A program made the translations under genes and the position numbers. A model generated the notes under the pieces. That model did no database searches, was not told where the DNA came from, and saw nothing but the letters and a program-made list of their open reading frames with translations. From Nitratireductor thuwali (GTDB taxonomy: Bacteria > Pseudomonadota > Alphaproteobacteria > Rhizobiales > Rhizobiaceae): a stretch of 64,000 nt of DNA. Positions 42,985 through 50,755 of this stretch are shown here, in pieces; within the stretch, counting starts at the first letter, position 1; every line of letters begins with the position of its first letter. The stretch covers positions 434,001 through 498,000 of the forward strand of contig NZ_CP030941.1 in assembly GCF_036621415.1 (NCBI RefSeq), read 5' to 3'.

Positions 42985-43076
42985 CGGCCGTGGAACCCTC
43001 GGCATGGCTGTCATGAAGGCTTAACCGCTCGAGGGCATGATGCATTCAACACAACGAGCATGAAGAAAGACATCCG

Positions 43077-43721
43077 GTGAAAGCGGAGGGAACGGGTTCG
43101 GGCATGGCCATGCGCGCGCCGACGGCTGACGCGCCGCGCAGGCTGTCGCGCGTATTCGAGGAGCTTGCCGGCAACGCCCACGGCTCGGTGACGGTGGAAC
43201 AGCTCCGTCAGGCGCTGGGTGACCGCAGCTTCGCAACGCTTCTCGTCTTTTTCTCTTGCCTTAACATGCTGCCCCTGCCGCCGGGCAGCACGCTGGTCCT
43301 CGGCATTCCCCTGATTCTGCTGTCGATCCAGATGGTCCTGGGCAGCCGAACGGTCTGGCTGCCCCGGTTCGTCTTGAGAAAATCGCTGACCGCCGACAGT
43401 TTCCGCCACATGAGCGGCCGGCTGGTGCCGCGAATCAAATGGGTGGAGAAGCTCATCCGCCCCCGCTATTGGCCTTTCGCCCGTGACCACGCCGACCGCA
43501 TCATCGGCCTGATCGCGCTGATACTGTCGATAGCGGTCACCCTGCCGATCCCGCTCGGCAACTGGTTTCCCGCCTTTTCCTGCGCCCTTGTAGGCCTTGC
43601 TCTTTCCGAGCGCGACGGTGTGCTTCTGGGCGTCGCCGTCGTTAGCGGCACCCTTTCGCTGCTTGTCATCGCGGTCGTTATCGGGGCCGCGAGCATGGTG
43701 GCGGGCACGGTCCTCGGCTGA
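43077..43721 (+). CDS. exoD: ExoD-family inner-membrane protein
   Basis: 214 residues from a GTG at 43077 (an ATG at 43104 behind GGAGGG is an alternative start). It begins with a soluble helical part (LSRVFEELAGNAHGSVTVEQ) and then has several membrane helices: FATLLVFFSCLNMLPLPPGS, GIPLILLSIQMVLG, IIGLIALILSIAVTLPIPLG and GVAVVSGTLSLLVIAVVIG. This is the ExoD family, first linked to exopolysaccharide synthesis and alkaline tolerance in Sinorhizobium. The link to its methyl-transfer neighbours is positional only. Confidence 0.82.
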   Translation: MKAEGTGSGMAMRAPTADAPRRLSRVFEELAGNAHGSVTVEQLRQALGDRSFATLLVFFSCLNMLPLPPGSTLVLGIPLILLSIQMVLGSRTVWLPRFVLRKSLTADSFRHMSGRLVPRIKWVEKLIRPRYWPFARDHADRIIGLIALILSIAVTLPIPLGNWFPAFSCALVGLALSERDGVLLGVAVVSGTLSLLVIAVVIGAASMVAGTVLG

Positions 43722-43836
43722 ACCCGCCGGTTGACGGCATCTCCCGCGTCGCATTTGAAAGAACCAGCGTCGTCGCGCAGCAAGCGGGCGTGCGCGCAAC
43801 GGCGCAATCCTCAATCCCAATGGAGACATATCGGAC

Positions 43837-44139
43837 ATGGCCGATCTGATCGTAGTTTACTGGCGCGACATCCCCGCCCAGGTCATCGTCAAGAAGGGCC
43901 GCAAGACGGCCCGGCGCGAGCTTTCCCTGCGCTTTACCGAAGCGATCGACATGTGCGCGATGCGCGTCGGCGCCCGCGATACCGATTCCTATCTCGCCGA
44001 ATGGCGGCGCGCCGACCCGATTGCTGTCAGCGACGACCTCGAAACGGAGGCCGAAAAGGCCAGATCCGACCTCGAAGAAACCTATACGGACGAGCGCCTG
44101 AAGGCGCTTGTAAAGGCAGGCGGACATGACCGCGAATGA
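43837..44139 (+). CDS. Virul_Fac-family small protein upstream of metV/metF
   Basis: 100 residues, soluble. The sequence begins ADLIVVYWRDIPAQVIVKKG, then FTEAIDMCAMRVGARDTDSY and LAEWRRADPI, matching the small 'virulence factor' (Virul_Fac) family, whose name gives no real function. GGAGACATATCGGAC precedes the ATG. It overlaps the following MetV-like gene by 14 bp, so it is translated with metV and metF. Consistent linkage to one-carbon genes would argue for a role in methylene-THF reductase or corrinoid chemistry. Confidence 0.75.
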   Translation: MADLIVVYWRDIPAQVIVKKGRKTARRELSLRFTEAIDMCAMRVGARDTDSYLAEWRRADPIAVSDDLETEAEKARSDLEETYTDERLKALVKAGGHDRE

Positions 44140-44731
44140 AAAGCCGACGCGCCTGCGTCAGCGCGTGACGCAGGCAACCATCGTGCGCAAGGCGCGGGAG
44201 CTTATCGCCTACAAGCCGGCGGATGTTTCGCCGCAGCGGCGCGTGCAGCGCCGTTACACGATGCGGCGGTGGTCGGTGCGCCATTCGCGCGGCCTGGAAT
44301 GGTTCTACGCCCATTTCGCCGACGCTTTCCTGGCGCTGCATCCCCTGTGGCGCGCCATCGGATACCGGCGGGCCGAGGCTCCGGTGAAGTTCGTCGAGAA
44401 ACGGGTCAAGGGCCTCTTGTTCGACTGCCGCATGTGCGGCCAGTGCATCCTTTCCTCCACCGGCATGTCCTGCCCCATGAACTGCCCGAAGCAATTGCGC
44501 AACGGCCCCTGCGGCGGCGTGCGCGCCAACGGCAATTGCGAAGTCGAGCCCGACATGCCTTGCGTGTGGGTGAAGGCATGGGAAGGCTCGCAGCGGATGC
44601 GCGGCAAGGAAAATATTCTTGCGGTGCAGGAACCGGTCGACCAGTCCCTGCGCGAGACGTCCTCGTGGCTGCGCGTCACCGCGCTCGCCGCCGCCGAGCG
44701 CGACCGGAAAACGGAGGACGCCGCCGGATGA
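44126..44731 (+). CDS. MetV-like Cys-rich protein (methylene-THF reductase C-terminal-domain family)
   Basis: 201 residues. The N-terminal 55 residues are very basic (RQRVTQATIVRKARE, RRVQRRYTMRRWSVRHSRG). The C-terminal half has eight cysteines: C101, C104, C107, C116, C120, C129, C138 and C146 within CRMCGQC, GMSCPMNC and GPCGG. This matches the MTHFR_C/MetV family, which partners MetF in acetogens and carries iron-sulfur clusters. It overlaps both neighbours, with its stop inside the metF start (ATGA). It probably forms a MetVF complex for methylene-THF/methyl-THF interconversion with an electron donor other than NADH. That function is inferred from relatives. Confidence 0.82.
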   Translation: MTANEKPTRLRQRVTQATIVRKARELIAYKPADVSPQRRVQRRYTMRRWSVRHSRGLEWFYAHFADAFLALHPLWRAIGYRRAEAPVKFVEKRVKGLLFDCRMCGQCILSSTGMSCPMNCPKQLRNGPCGGVRANGNCEVEPDMPCVWVKAWEGSQRMRGKENILAVQEPVDQSLRETSSWLRVTALAAAERDRKTEDAAG

Positions 44732-45843
44732 TCCACCGACCTCCCCAGATCGATGAAAACCCGCATGGCGTGGACCTGCCGCTCGAGCCCCTGCCAGGCC
44801 ATTCCTCGCGCGGCAGACTGGAGCGCGTGCTGCGCCGCGGCGAGTTCGCCGTCACCGCCGAATTGAACCCGCCCGACAGCGCCAATGCGCAGGACGTCTA
44901 TGAGCGCGCCGCCGTCTTCGACGGCTGGGTGGACGGCATCAACGCCGTCGACGCCTCCGGCGCCAACTGCCACATGTCGTCGCTCGGCATCTGCGCGCTG
45001 CTTACCCGCATGGGCTATGCCACGATCATGCAGATCGCCTGCCGCGACCGCAACCGCATCGCCATTCAGGGCGACGTGCTGGGCGCGGCGGCCATGGGCG
45101 TGGCCAACATATTGTGTCTGACCGGCGATGGCGTGCAGGCCGGCGACCAGCCGGGCGCCAAGCCGGTTTTCGACCTCGACAGCATGTCGCTCCTTGAGAC
45201 GATACGCATCATGCGCGACGAGGAACGGTTTCTGTCCGGCCGCAAACTTTCGACGCCGCCCGCCGTTTTCATGGGCGCGGCCATCAATCCCTTCGCCCCG
45301 CCTTATGATTTCCGCCCGCTGCGCCTCGCCAAGAAGATCGCCGCCGGCGCGCAGTTCGTGCAGAGCCAATATTGCTTCGACGTGCCGATGCTGCAGGAAT
45401 ATATGAAGCGGGCGCGCGACCTCGGGCTGATCGAAAAATGCTACATACTGGTCGGCGTCGGCCCCCTCGCCTCGGCCAGGACCGCCCGCTGGATTCGCGC
45501 CAACGTGCCCGGCGTCCATATCCCCGACGACGTGGTGCGCCGCCTGGAAGGCGCGCAGAACCAGAAGGAAGAAGGCAAGCGCCTGTGCATCGACATCATC
45601 AACGAGGTGAAGGAGATCGAAGGCGTGTCGGGCATCCATGTCATGGCATACAGGCAGGAGGAGTATGTCGCCGAAATCGTCCACGAATCGGGCGTTCTGA
45701 AGGGCCGCCGCCCCTGGAAACGCGAACCCGGTCCCGACGACGCCATGGTGGCCGACCGCCTGGATCACCTTCTGGAAACGCCAAGCCAGCGGCCGGTGGA
45801 CATGGTGAAGGATGCCGCGGGGGAGAGTCCATTAGGGCAATAG
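44728..45843 (+). CDS. metF: 5,10-methylenetetrahydrofolate reductase-family protein MetF
   Basis: 371 residues, longer than the ~300-residue E. coli MetF. TIM-barrel blocks are present: FAVTAELNPPDSANAQ (with the Glu of the catalytic TAE motif), MQIACRDRNRIAIQGD, NILCLTGDGVQAGD, AAINPF and AGAQFVQSQYCFD. FAD binds in the ILCLTGD region. It overlaps the MetV-like gene by 4 bp. It interconverts methylene- and methyl-THF; in this context it may supply methyl-THF for methionine or oxidise methyl-THF made from betaine methyl groups. Unlike the corrinoid-contacting proteins it has no Arg/Gly tail. Confidence 0.88.
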   Translation: MIHRPPQIDENPHGVDLPLEPLPGHSSRGRLERVLRRGEFAVTAELNPPDSANAQDVYERAAVFDGWVDGINAVDASGANCHMSSLGICALLTRMGYATIMQIACRDRNRIAIQGDVLGAAAMGVANILCLTGDGVQAGDQPGAKPVFDLDSMSLLETIRIMRDEERFLSGRKLSTPPAVFMGAAINPFAPPYDFRPLRLAKKIAAGAQFVQSQYCFDVPMLQEYMKRARDLGLIEKCYILVGVGPLASARTARWIRANVPGVHIPDDVVRRLEGAQNQKEEGKRLCIDIINEVKEIEGVSGIHVMAYRQEEYVAEIVHESGVLKGRRPWKREPGPDDAMVADRLDHLLETPSQRPVDMVKDAAGESPLGQ

Positions 45844-45931
45844 GGGAATAGGACGGTAAGGCAGCGGGAGAATTACGAGGCTTCATCAACCATTCCGGCC
45901 CCCACTGCCGTCCTGCCTTACATCCCTGCCC
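45835..45931. repeat. Family C imperfect palindromic repeat, copy 2
   Basis: Begins GGGCAATAGGGGAATAGGA inside the metF stop and ends TCCTGCCTTACATCCCTGCCC. The inner arms GTAAGGCAG and CTGCCTTAC pair perfectly. It shares GGGAGAATT and GGCTTCAT with copy 1 at 24246-24317. It sits just before the palindromic operator of the next gene. Confidence 0.7.
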
Positions 45932-45954
45932 CCGCTTGAAACCTGTCAAATAAC

Positions 45955-45976
45955 GATATAAACAAGTCTTTATATC
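45955..45976. promoter_or_regulatory. 22-bp palindromic operator, SahR-like, upstream of pterin methyltransferase gene
   Basis: Arms GATATAAACA and TCTTTATATC around AG; only one pair is mismatched. It is the same motif as at 35473-35494, in both cases the only strongly AT-rich patch nearby. It ends 16 bp before the ATG at 45993, overlapping where transcription would begin, so repression is likely. It ties this gene to bmt in one regulon. Confidence 0.72.
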
Positions 45977-45992
45977 TTCTGGAGGATTGTGA

Positions 45993-46946
45993 ATGACCCG
46001 CACCATCGTCGCCTCGGCGACAAAGGAAGTTATCATCGGCTTCGATCAGCCGTTCTGCGTCATCGGCGAGCGCATCAACCCGACCGGCCGCAAGAAACTC
46101 GCCGCCGAGATGGTCGAGGGCAATTTCGAGACCGTGATCAACGATGCGCTTGCCCAGGTAGCCGCCGGGGCCACCATGCTGGACGTCAATGCCGGCGTGA
46201 CCGCCGTCGATCCCAACGCGACCGAGCCGGCGCTGCTGGTTCAGACGCTGGAGATCGTCCAGGGCCTCGTCGACGTGCCCCTGTCGATCGACTCCTCGGT
46301 CTCGGCCGCCATCGAGGCAGCGCTGAAGGTGGCCAAGGGCCGGCCGCTGGTCAATTCGGTGACCGGCGAGGAAGAAAAGCTCGAAGCGATCCTGCCGCTC
46401 ATCAAGAAGTACGACGTGCCCGTCGTCGCCATCTCGAACGATGAGACAGGGATCTCGGAAGATCCCGACGTGCGCTTCGAAGTGGCCAGGAAGATAGTGC
46501 GGCGGGCCGCCGATTTCGGCATCCCGGCGCACGACATCGTGGTCGATCCGCTGGTCATGCCCATCGGCGCCATGGGCACGGCGGGCAAGCAGGTCTTCGC
46601 GCTCCTGCGCCGGCTGCGGGAGGAACTGAAGGTCAACACGACCTGCGGCCTGTCCAACATATCCTTCGGCCTGCCGCACCGCCACGGCATCAATGCCGGC
46701 TTCATTCCCATGGTCATCGGCGCCGGCATGACCAGCGCCATCATGAACCCCTGCCGCCCGCAGGAAATGGAGGCGGTGCGCGCCGCCAACGTTCTCAACG
46801 GCACCGACGCGAACTGCCACACCTGGATCATGACCTACCGCGACCATCAGCCGGCGGCCGGCGGCACAGCGCAGGCAGCGCACGTCGATTCCTCGTCCGG
46901 CGGACGCCGCCGCGGCGGGCGCGAGGCGCGGCGGGCGCGGGCCTGA
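45993..46946 (+). CDS. Methyltetrahydrofolate:corrinoid methyltransferase (pterin-binding, AcsE/MtgA-like)
   Basis: 317 residues with a pterin-binding TIM barrel: FCVIGERINPTGRKKLAAEM at the start, ATMLDVNAGV, VPLSIDSSVSAAIEAAL, PLVNSVTGEEEKL and VVAISNDETG. The later TTCGLSNISFGLPHRHGIN is typical of AcsE/MtgA and of the pterin module of MetH. It moves methyl groups between THF and the corrinoid protein. A basic Arg/Gly tail (SGGRRRGGREARRARA) follows the barrel. CTGGAGGATTGTG precedes the ATG and a 22-bp palindrome lies just upstream. It could be the third piece of a split methionine synthase or the betaine pathway's exit to THF; both could be true. Confidence 0.9.
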   Translation: MTRTIVASATKEVIIGFDQPFCVIGERINPTGRKKLAAEMVEGNFETVINDALAQVAAGATMLDVNAGVTAVDPNATEPALLVQTLEIVQGLVDVPLSIDSSVSAAIEAALKVAKGRPLVNSVTGEEEKLEAILPLIKKYDVPVVAISNDETGISEDPDVRFEVARKIVRRAADFGIPAHDIVVDPLVMPIGAMGTAGKQVFALLRRLREELKVNTTCGLSNISFGLPHRHGINAGFIPMVIGAGMTSAIMNPCRPQEMEAVRAANVLNGTDANCHTWIMTYRDHQPAAGGTAQAAHVDSSSGGRRRGGREARRARA

Positions 46947-47000
46947 GACGATCTTGAAGGACAGCACGCTACATACCCCATCGCCACAAGGCTGCAGGTC

Positions 47001-49049
47001 ATGACCGACCACCTCGTCCTCTTCATGCCGTCCGGCAAGCGCGGGCGCTTCGAGAAGGGGACGACCGTGCTCGACGCTGCGCGGAAGCTGGGCGTCTATG
47101 TCGAGAGCGTGTGCGGCGGTCGCGCGACCTGCGGGCGCTGCCAGATCGAGGTGCAGGAAGGCCACTTCGCCAAGCACAAGATATCCTCGTCCAAGGAGAG
47201 CATTTCCGGCGTCGGACCCAACGAGGCGCGCTATCTGGAAAAGCGGTCCCTGCCGGCCGGGCGCCGCCTTTCCTGCGCCGCGACCATCGAAGGCGATCTT
47301 GTCGTCGACGTCCCGCAGGACGCGGTGGTCAACGCGCAGGTGGTGCGCAAGGACGCCGACGACCGCCAGATCGCGCGCCGCCCCGCCGTTGGGCTTTGCT
47401 ATGTCGAGGTGGAAGAGCCCGACATGCACAAGCCGCTGGGCGATCTCGACCGGGTAAAGGCCGCGCTTCAGAAGGATTGGGGCTATGAGCGGCTGGAGGC
47501 CGATTATCATCTGCTGCCGCAGGCGCAGAAGATCCTGCGCGAGGGGCAATGGGCCGTCACCGCCGCCGTCCACCAGGACGAGGACGACGAGACCGCGCGC
47601 ATCATCGCACTATGGCCGGGACTGAAGAACGAGGCCTATGGCATCGCCTGCGATATCGGCTCGACCACCATCGCCATGCATCTGGTCTCGCTTCTGTCGG
47701 GCCGTGTCGCTGCTTCCGCCGGAACGTCGAACCCGCAGATCCGTTTCGGCGAAGATCTGATGAGCCGCGTTTCCTATGTGATGATGAATCCGGAAGGCCG
47801 CGACGCCATGACCAAGGCGGTGCGGCTGGAAATATCCAAGCTCGTTCAGCAGGTCGTGGACGAGGCCGGCTGCGCCCGCGAGGATGTGCTGGACGCCGTC
47901 TTTGTCGCCAACCCCATCATGCACCACCTGTTCCTGGGCATCGACCCGACGGAGCTCGGCGGCGCGCCCTTTGCGCTGGCCGTATCGGGCGCTGTGAAAT
48001 TGAGGGCCGACGATCTGCGCCTGAAGCTCAATCCGGGCGCACGCACCTATCTGTTGCCCTGCATCGCCGGCCATGTCGGCGCCGATGCCGCCGCCGTGAC
48101 GCTGTCGGAGGGACCGCATCGGCAGGACGAGATGATGCTGATCGTCGATGTCGGCACCAATGCCGAAATCGTGCTCGGCAACCGGAGCCGCGTCGTCGCC
48201 GCCTCCTCGCCCACCGGCCCCGCTTTCGAAGGCGCCGAAATCTCCGGGGGCCAGCGTGCCGCCCCCGGCGCCATCGAGCGCGTGCGCATCGACCGCGACA
48301 CGCTTGAGCCGCGCTACCGCGTGATCGGCGCCGATATCTGGTCGGACGAGCCCGGTTTCCTTGAGGCGATCGGCCCGACCGGAGTGACCGGCATTTGCGG
48401 CTCCGGCATCATCGAAGTGATCGCCGAGATGTACCTGTCGGGCATCATCTCCGAAGACGGCGTCATCGACGGCGCGCTTGCCGCGAAAAGCCGCCGTATC
48501 GTCGGCGATGGGCGCACCTTCTCCTATGTCCTGGTCGAGTCCGAGCCGCGCCTGACGATCACGCAGAACGACGTGCGCGCCATCCAGCTCGCCAAGTCGG
48601 CGCTCTATGCCGGGACGAAGCTTCTCATGGAAAAACAGGGCGCTGAGACGGTTGATTCCATCCGCTTCGCAGGCGCCTTCGGCTCGTTCATCGACCCGAC
48701 CTACGCGATGGTCCTCGGCCTCATTCCCGACTGCGAACTGGAAAAGGTCTCAGCCGTGGGCAACGCCGCCGGCACCGGCGCGCGCATGGCGCTGCTCAAC
48801 CGCGACCACCGCCGCGAGATCGAGGAGACGGTGCGCCGGATCGAGAAGATCGAAACCGCCCTGGAGCCGAAGTTCCAGGAGCATTTCGTCTACGCCATGG
48901 CGCTGCCCAACAAGGTCGATCCGTTCCCCAAGCTCGCGGCCCAGATCCAGCTTCCACCGCGCAAGGTGCTCGGCGGCGACAGTGGCGATCCCAGCCGCCC
49001 CCGCCGCCGCTCCCGCGAAGAGCGTGACGCGAGGCGGCAGCGCGGATAG
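47001..49049 (+). CDS. Corrinoid reactivation protein (RACo/RamA-type, 2Fe-2S ferredoxin plus ASKHA ATPase)
   Basis: 682 residues. The N-terminal ferredoxin domain has Cys38-x5-Cys44-x2-Cys47 in VCGGRATCGRC and a fourth cysteine at 92 (LSCAA). A linker is followed by a RACo middle/ASKHA domain (DUF4445): YGIACDIGSTTIAMHLVS, VADAVFVANPIMHHLFLG-like region, LIVDVGTNAEIVLGN, SGGQRAAPGAIERV and GICGSGIIEVIAEMYLSG. It uses ATP and an electron to reduce cob(II)alamin formed by accidental oxidation. The last 18 residues are basic (SRPRRRSREERDARRQRG). It is the final gene of the plus-strand corrinoid run. Confidence 0.9.
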   Translation: MTDHLVLFMPSGKRGRFEKGTTVLDAARKLGVYVESVCGGRATCGRCQIEVQEGHFAKHKISSSKESISGVGPNEARYLEKRSLPAGRRLSCAATIEGDLVVDVPQDAVVNAQVVRKDADDRQIARRPAVGLCYVEVEEPDMHKPLGDLDRVKAALQKDWGYERLEADYHLLPQAQKILREGQWAVTAAVHQDEDDETARIIALWPGLKNEAYGIACDIGSTTIAMHLVSLLSGRVAASAGTSNPQIRFGEDLMSRVSYVMMNPEGRDAMTKAVRLEISKLVQQVVDEAGCAREDVLDAVFVANPIMHHLFLGIDPTELGGAPFALAVSGAVKLRADDLRLKLNPGARTYLLPCIAGHVGADAAAVTLSEGPHRQDEMMLIVDVGTNAEIVLGNRSRVVAASSPTGPAFEGAEISGGQRAAPGAIERVRIDRDTLEPRYRVIGADIWSDEPGFLEAIGPTGVTGICGSGIIEVIAEMYLSGIISEDGVIDGALAAKSRRIVGDGRTFSYVLVESEPRLTITQNDVRAIQLAKSALYAGTKLLMEKQGAETVDSIRFAGAFGSFIDPTYAMVLGLIPDCELEKVSAVGNAAGTGARMALLNRDHRREIEETVRRIEKIETALEPKFQEHFVYAMALPNKVDPFPKLAAQIQLPPRKVLGGDSGDPSRPRRRSREERDARRQRG

Positions 49050-49146
49050 AGCGCCGTGCGTCTTTCAAGACGCACAAAGGACGCTCTAAACCATTGAATC
49101 TACGCATCGTGCCTCCCGAAAATCGATTCCGATTTTCGGGCCGATG
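49048..49146 (+). repeat. Two-hairpin dispersed repeat, family A, copy 4
   Basis: Starts in the activase stop codon with AGAGCGCCGTGCGTC, loop TTTCAA region, GACGCACAAAGGACGCTCT, then a second hairpin with arms CGAAAATCG and CGATTTTCG near 49118-49139. It is in the opposite orientation to copies 1-3. The stem bases differ from the others, but pairing is kept. Confidence 0.85.
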
Positions 49147-49181
49147 CCGTAGAGCGGCTTGCCCCGGGACGGCGCGGCGGG

Positions 49182-50714
49182 CTACATCGTTGCGCCGACC
49201 TGCCAGGGCACGAACTCGTTGTCGCCATAGCCGAGCTCTTCGGATTTGGAACGCTTGCCGGAGGCCACCGCAAGCACTTCCTCGAAGATCTGCCGGCCCT
49301 TCTCCTCCAAGCTGACGCCGTCGAGGATGTCGCCGCAATTGATGTCCATGTCCTCCTCCATCCGCTCATACATGGCGGTGTTGGTGGCCAGCTTGATGGA
49401 CGGGGAAGGCTTGCAGCCATAGGCGGAGCCGCGGCCCGTGGTGAAACACACGACATTGGAGCCGCCCGCCACCTGCCCGGTCACCGATACGGGATCGTAG
49501 CCGGGCGTATCCATGAAGACGAAACCCTTTTCGCGGATGAGCTCGGCATATTCGTAGACGGCGTTGAGCGGCGTCGAGCCGCCCTTGGCGGCCGCGCCCA
49601 GCGACTTTTCGAGGATGGTCGTCAGCCCGCCGGCCTTGTTGCCCGGCGAGGGATTGTTGTTCATCTCGCCCATGTTGCGGGCGGTATAGTCCTCCCACCA
49701 GTGGATGCGCTCGATGAGCTTTTCGCCGACGGCGCGGTTGATGGCGCGCGCCGTCAGCAGGTGCTCCGCACCGTAGATCTCCGGCGTTTCGGCCAGCACC
49801 GCCGTGCCGCCATTGCGCACGAGCATGTCGGCGGCGACGCCCAGCGCGGGATTGGCGGTGATGCCGGAATAGCCGTCCGAGCCGCCGCATTGGAGAGCCA
49901 GCGTGATCTCGGAAGCAGGCAGGGTCTCGCGCTTGTGGGCGCCGACGGCGGGCAGCATCTCGCGGATGCGCTCCAACCCCGCCTCAATGGTGCGCCTCGT
50001 GCCGCCGGTGTCCTGGATGGTCATGGTGCGGAAGGTTTCGCTTTCCCCCAGGCCGTAAAGTTCCTTCAGCCGGGCAATTTGGAAGACCTCGCAGCCAAGC
50101 CCGACCATCAGCGCGCCGCCGAGATTGGGATGGGCGGCATAGCCCCACTGGGTGCGCTTGAGCATGTCGAAGCCCTCGCCCGAGCCGGCGATGCCGCAGC
50201 CCGTGCCGTGGGTGAAGGAGACGACGCCATCGATCTCCGGCCAGTCGTCGAGCATGCCGGATCTGTTGGCCGCCTCGGCGATGAAGCGCGCGACCGAAGC
50301 CGAGCAGTTCACGCTCGTCAGGATGCCGATATAGTTGCGGGTGCCCACCCGGCCATTGGCCCGGCGGTAGCCTTCGAAAGTCGCCTGCTCCTCGACGGGC
50401 AGCACGTTGACCGGCCGGGCTTCCTGCGAAAAGCGGTAGTCGCGCTCGAAGTCACCCATGGCCAGATTGTGCTCATGCACCCATTCGCCGGGCGCGATTG
50501 CCGTCTTGGCAAAGCCTATGATCTGGCCGAACTTGCGCACGGGAGCGCCCTCGGCGATCGCCTCCAGCGCCACCTTGTGGCCGAAGGGGATGCGGGCTTT
50601 GGCGGTGGCTCCGCCAGGCAGCGCCGTGCCTTCGTCGGCCTTGCGGGCGGCCACGGCGATGTTATCGGTTTCGGCAAGCCGCAGGAAAGGCGACTGCCCG
50701 TTTTCTTGGTTCAT
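49182..50714 (-). CDS. UxaA/GarD-family sugar-acid dehydratase (altronate dehydratase-like)
   Basis: 510 residues: an N-terminal SAF domain (about 1-100, NIAVAARKADEGTALPGG and PIPFGHKVAL-like stretch) and a large dehydratase domain with GRVGTRNYIGILTSVNCSAS, FTHGTGCGIAG, GCEVFQIARL, LALQCGGSDGYSGITANPALG and FTTGRGSAYGCKPSPSIKLATN (split across the iron site). It would dehydrate altronate, galactarate or a related acid. It is the last gene of a same-strand run with a TRAP transporter, pointing to uptake and breakdown of one sugar acid. The substrate cannot be fixed from sequence. Confidence 0.87.
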   Translation of the reverse strand: MNQENGQSPFLRLAETDNIAVAARKADEGTALPGGATAKARIPFGHKVALEAIAEGAPVRKFGQIIGFAKTAIAPGEWVHEHNLAMGDFERDYRFSQEARPVNVLPVEEQATFEGYRRANGRVGTRNYIGILTSVNCSASVARFIAEAANRSGMLDDWPEIDGVVSFTHGTGCGIAGSGEGFDMLKRTQWGYAAHPNLGGALMVGLGCEVFQIARLKELYGLGESETFRTMTIQDTGGTRRTIEAGLERIREMLPAVGAHKRETLPASEITLALQCGGSDGYSGITANPALGVAADMLVRNGGTAVLAETPEIYGAEHLLTARAINRAVGEKLIERIHWWEDYTARNMGEMNNNPSPGNKAGGLTTILEKSLGAAAKGGSTPLNAVYEYAELIREKGFVFMDTPGYDPVSVTGQVAGGSNVVCFTTGRGSAYGCKPSPSIKLATNTAMYERMEEDMDINCGDILDGVSLEEKGRQIFEEVLAVASGKRSKSEELGYGDNEFVPWQVGATM

Positions 50715-50755
50715 TCAAGACCTCCGGCGGCCGCTTGCCGCCTTGTTCAGTTCGA

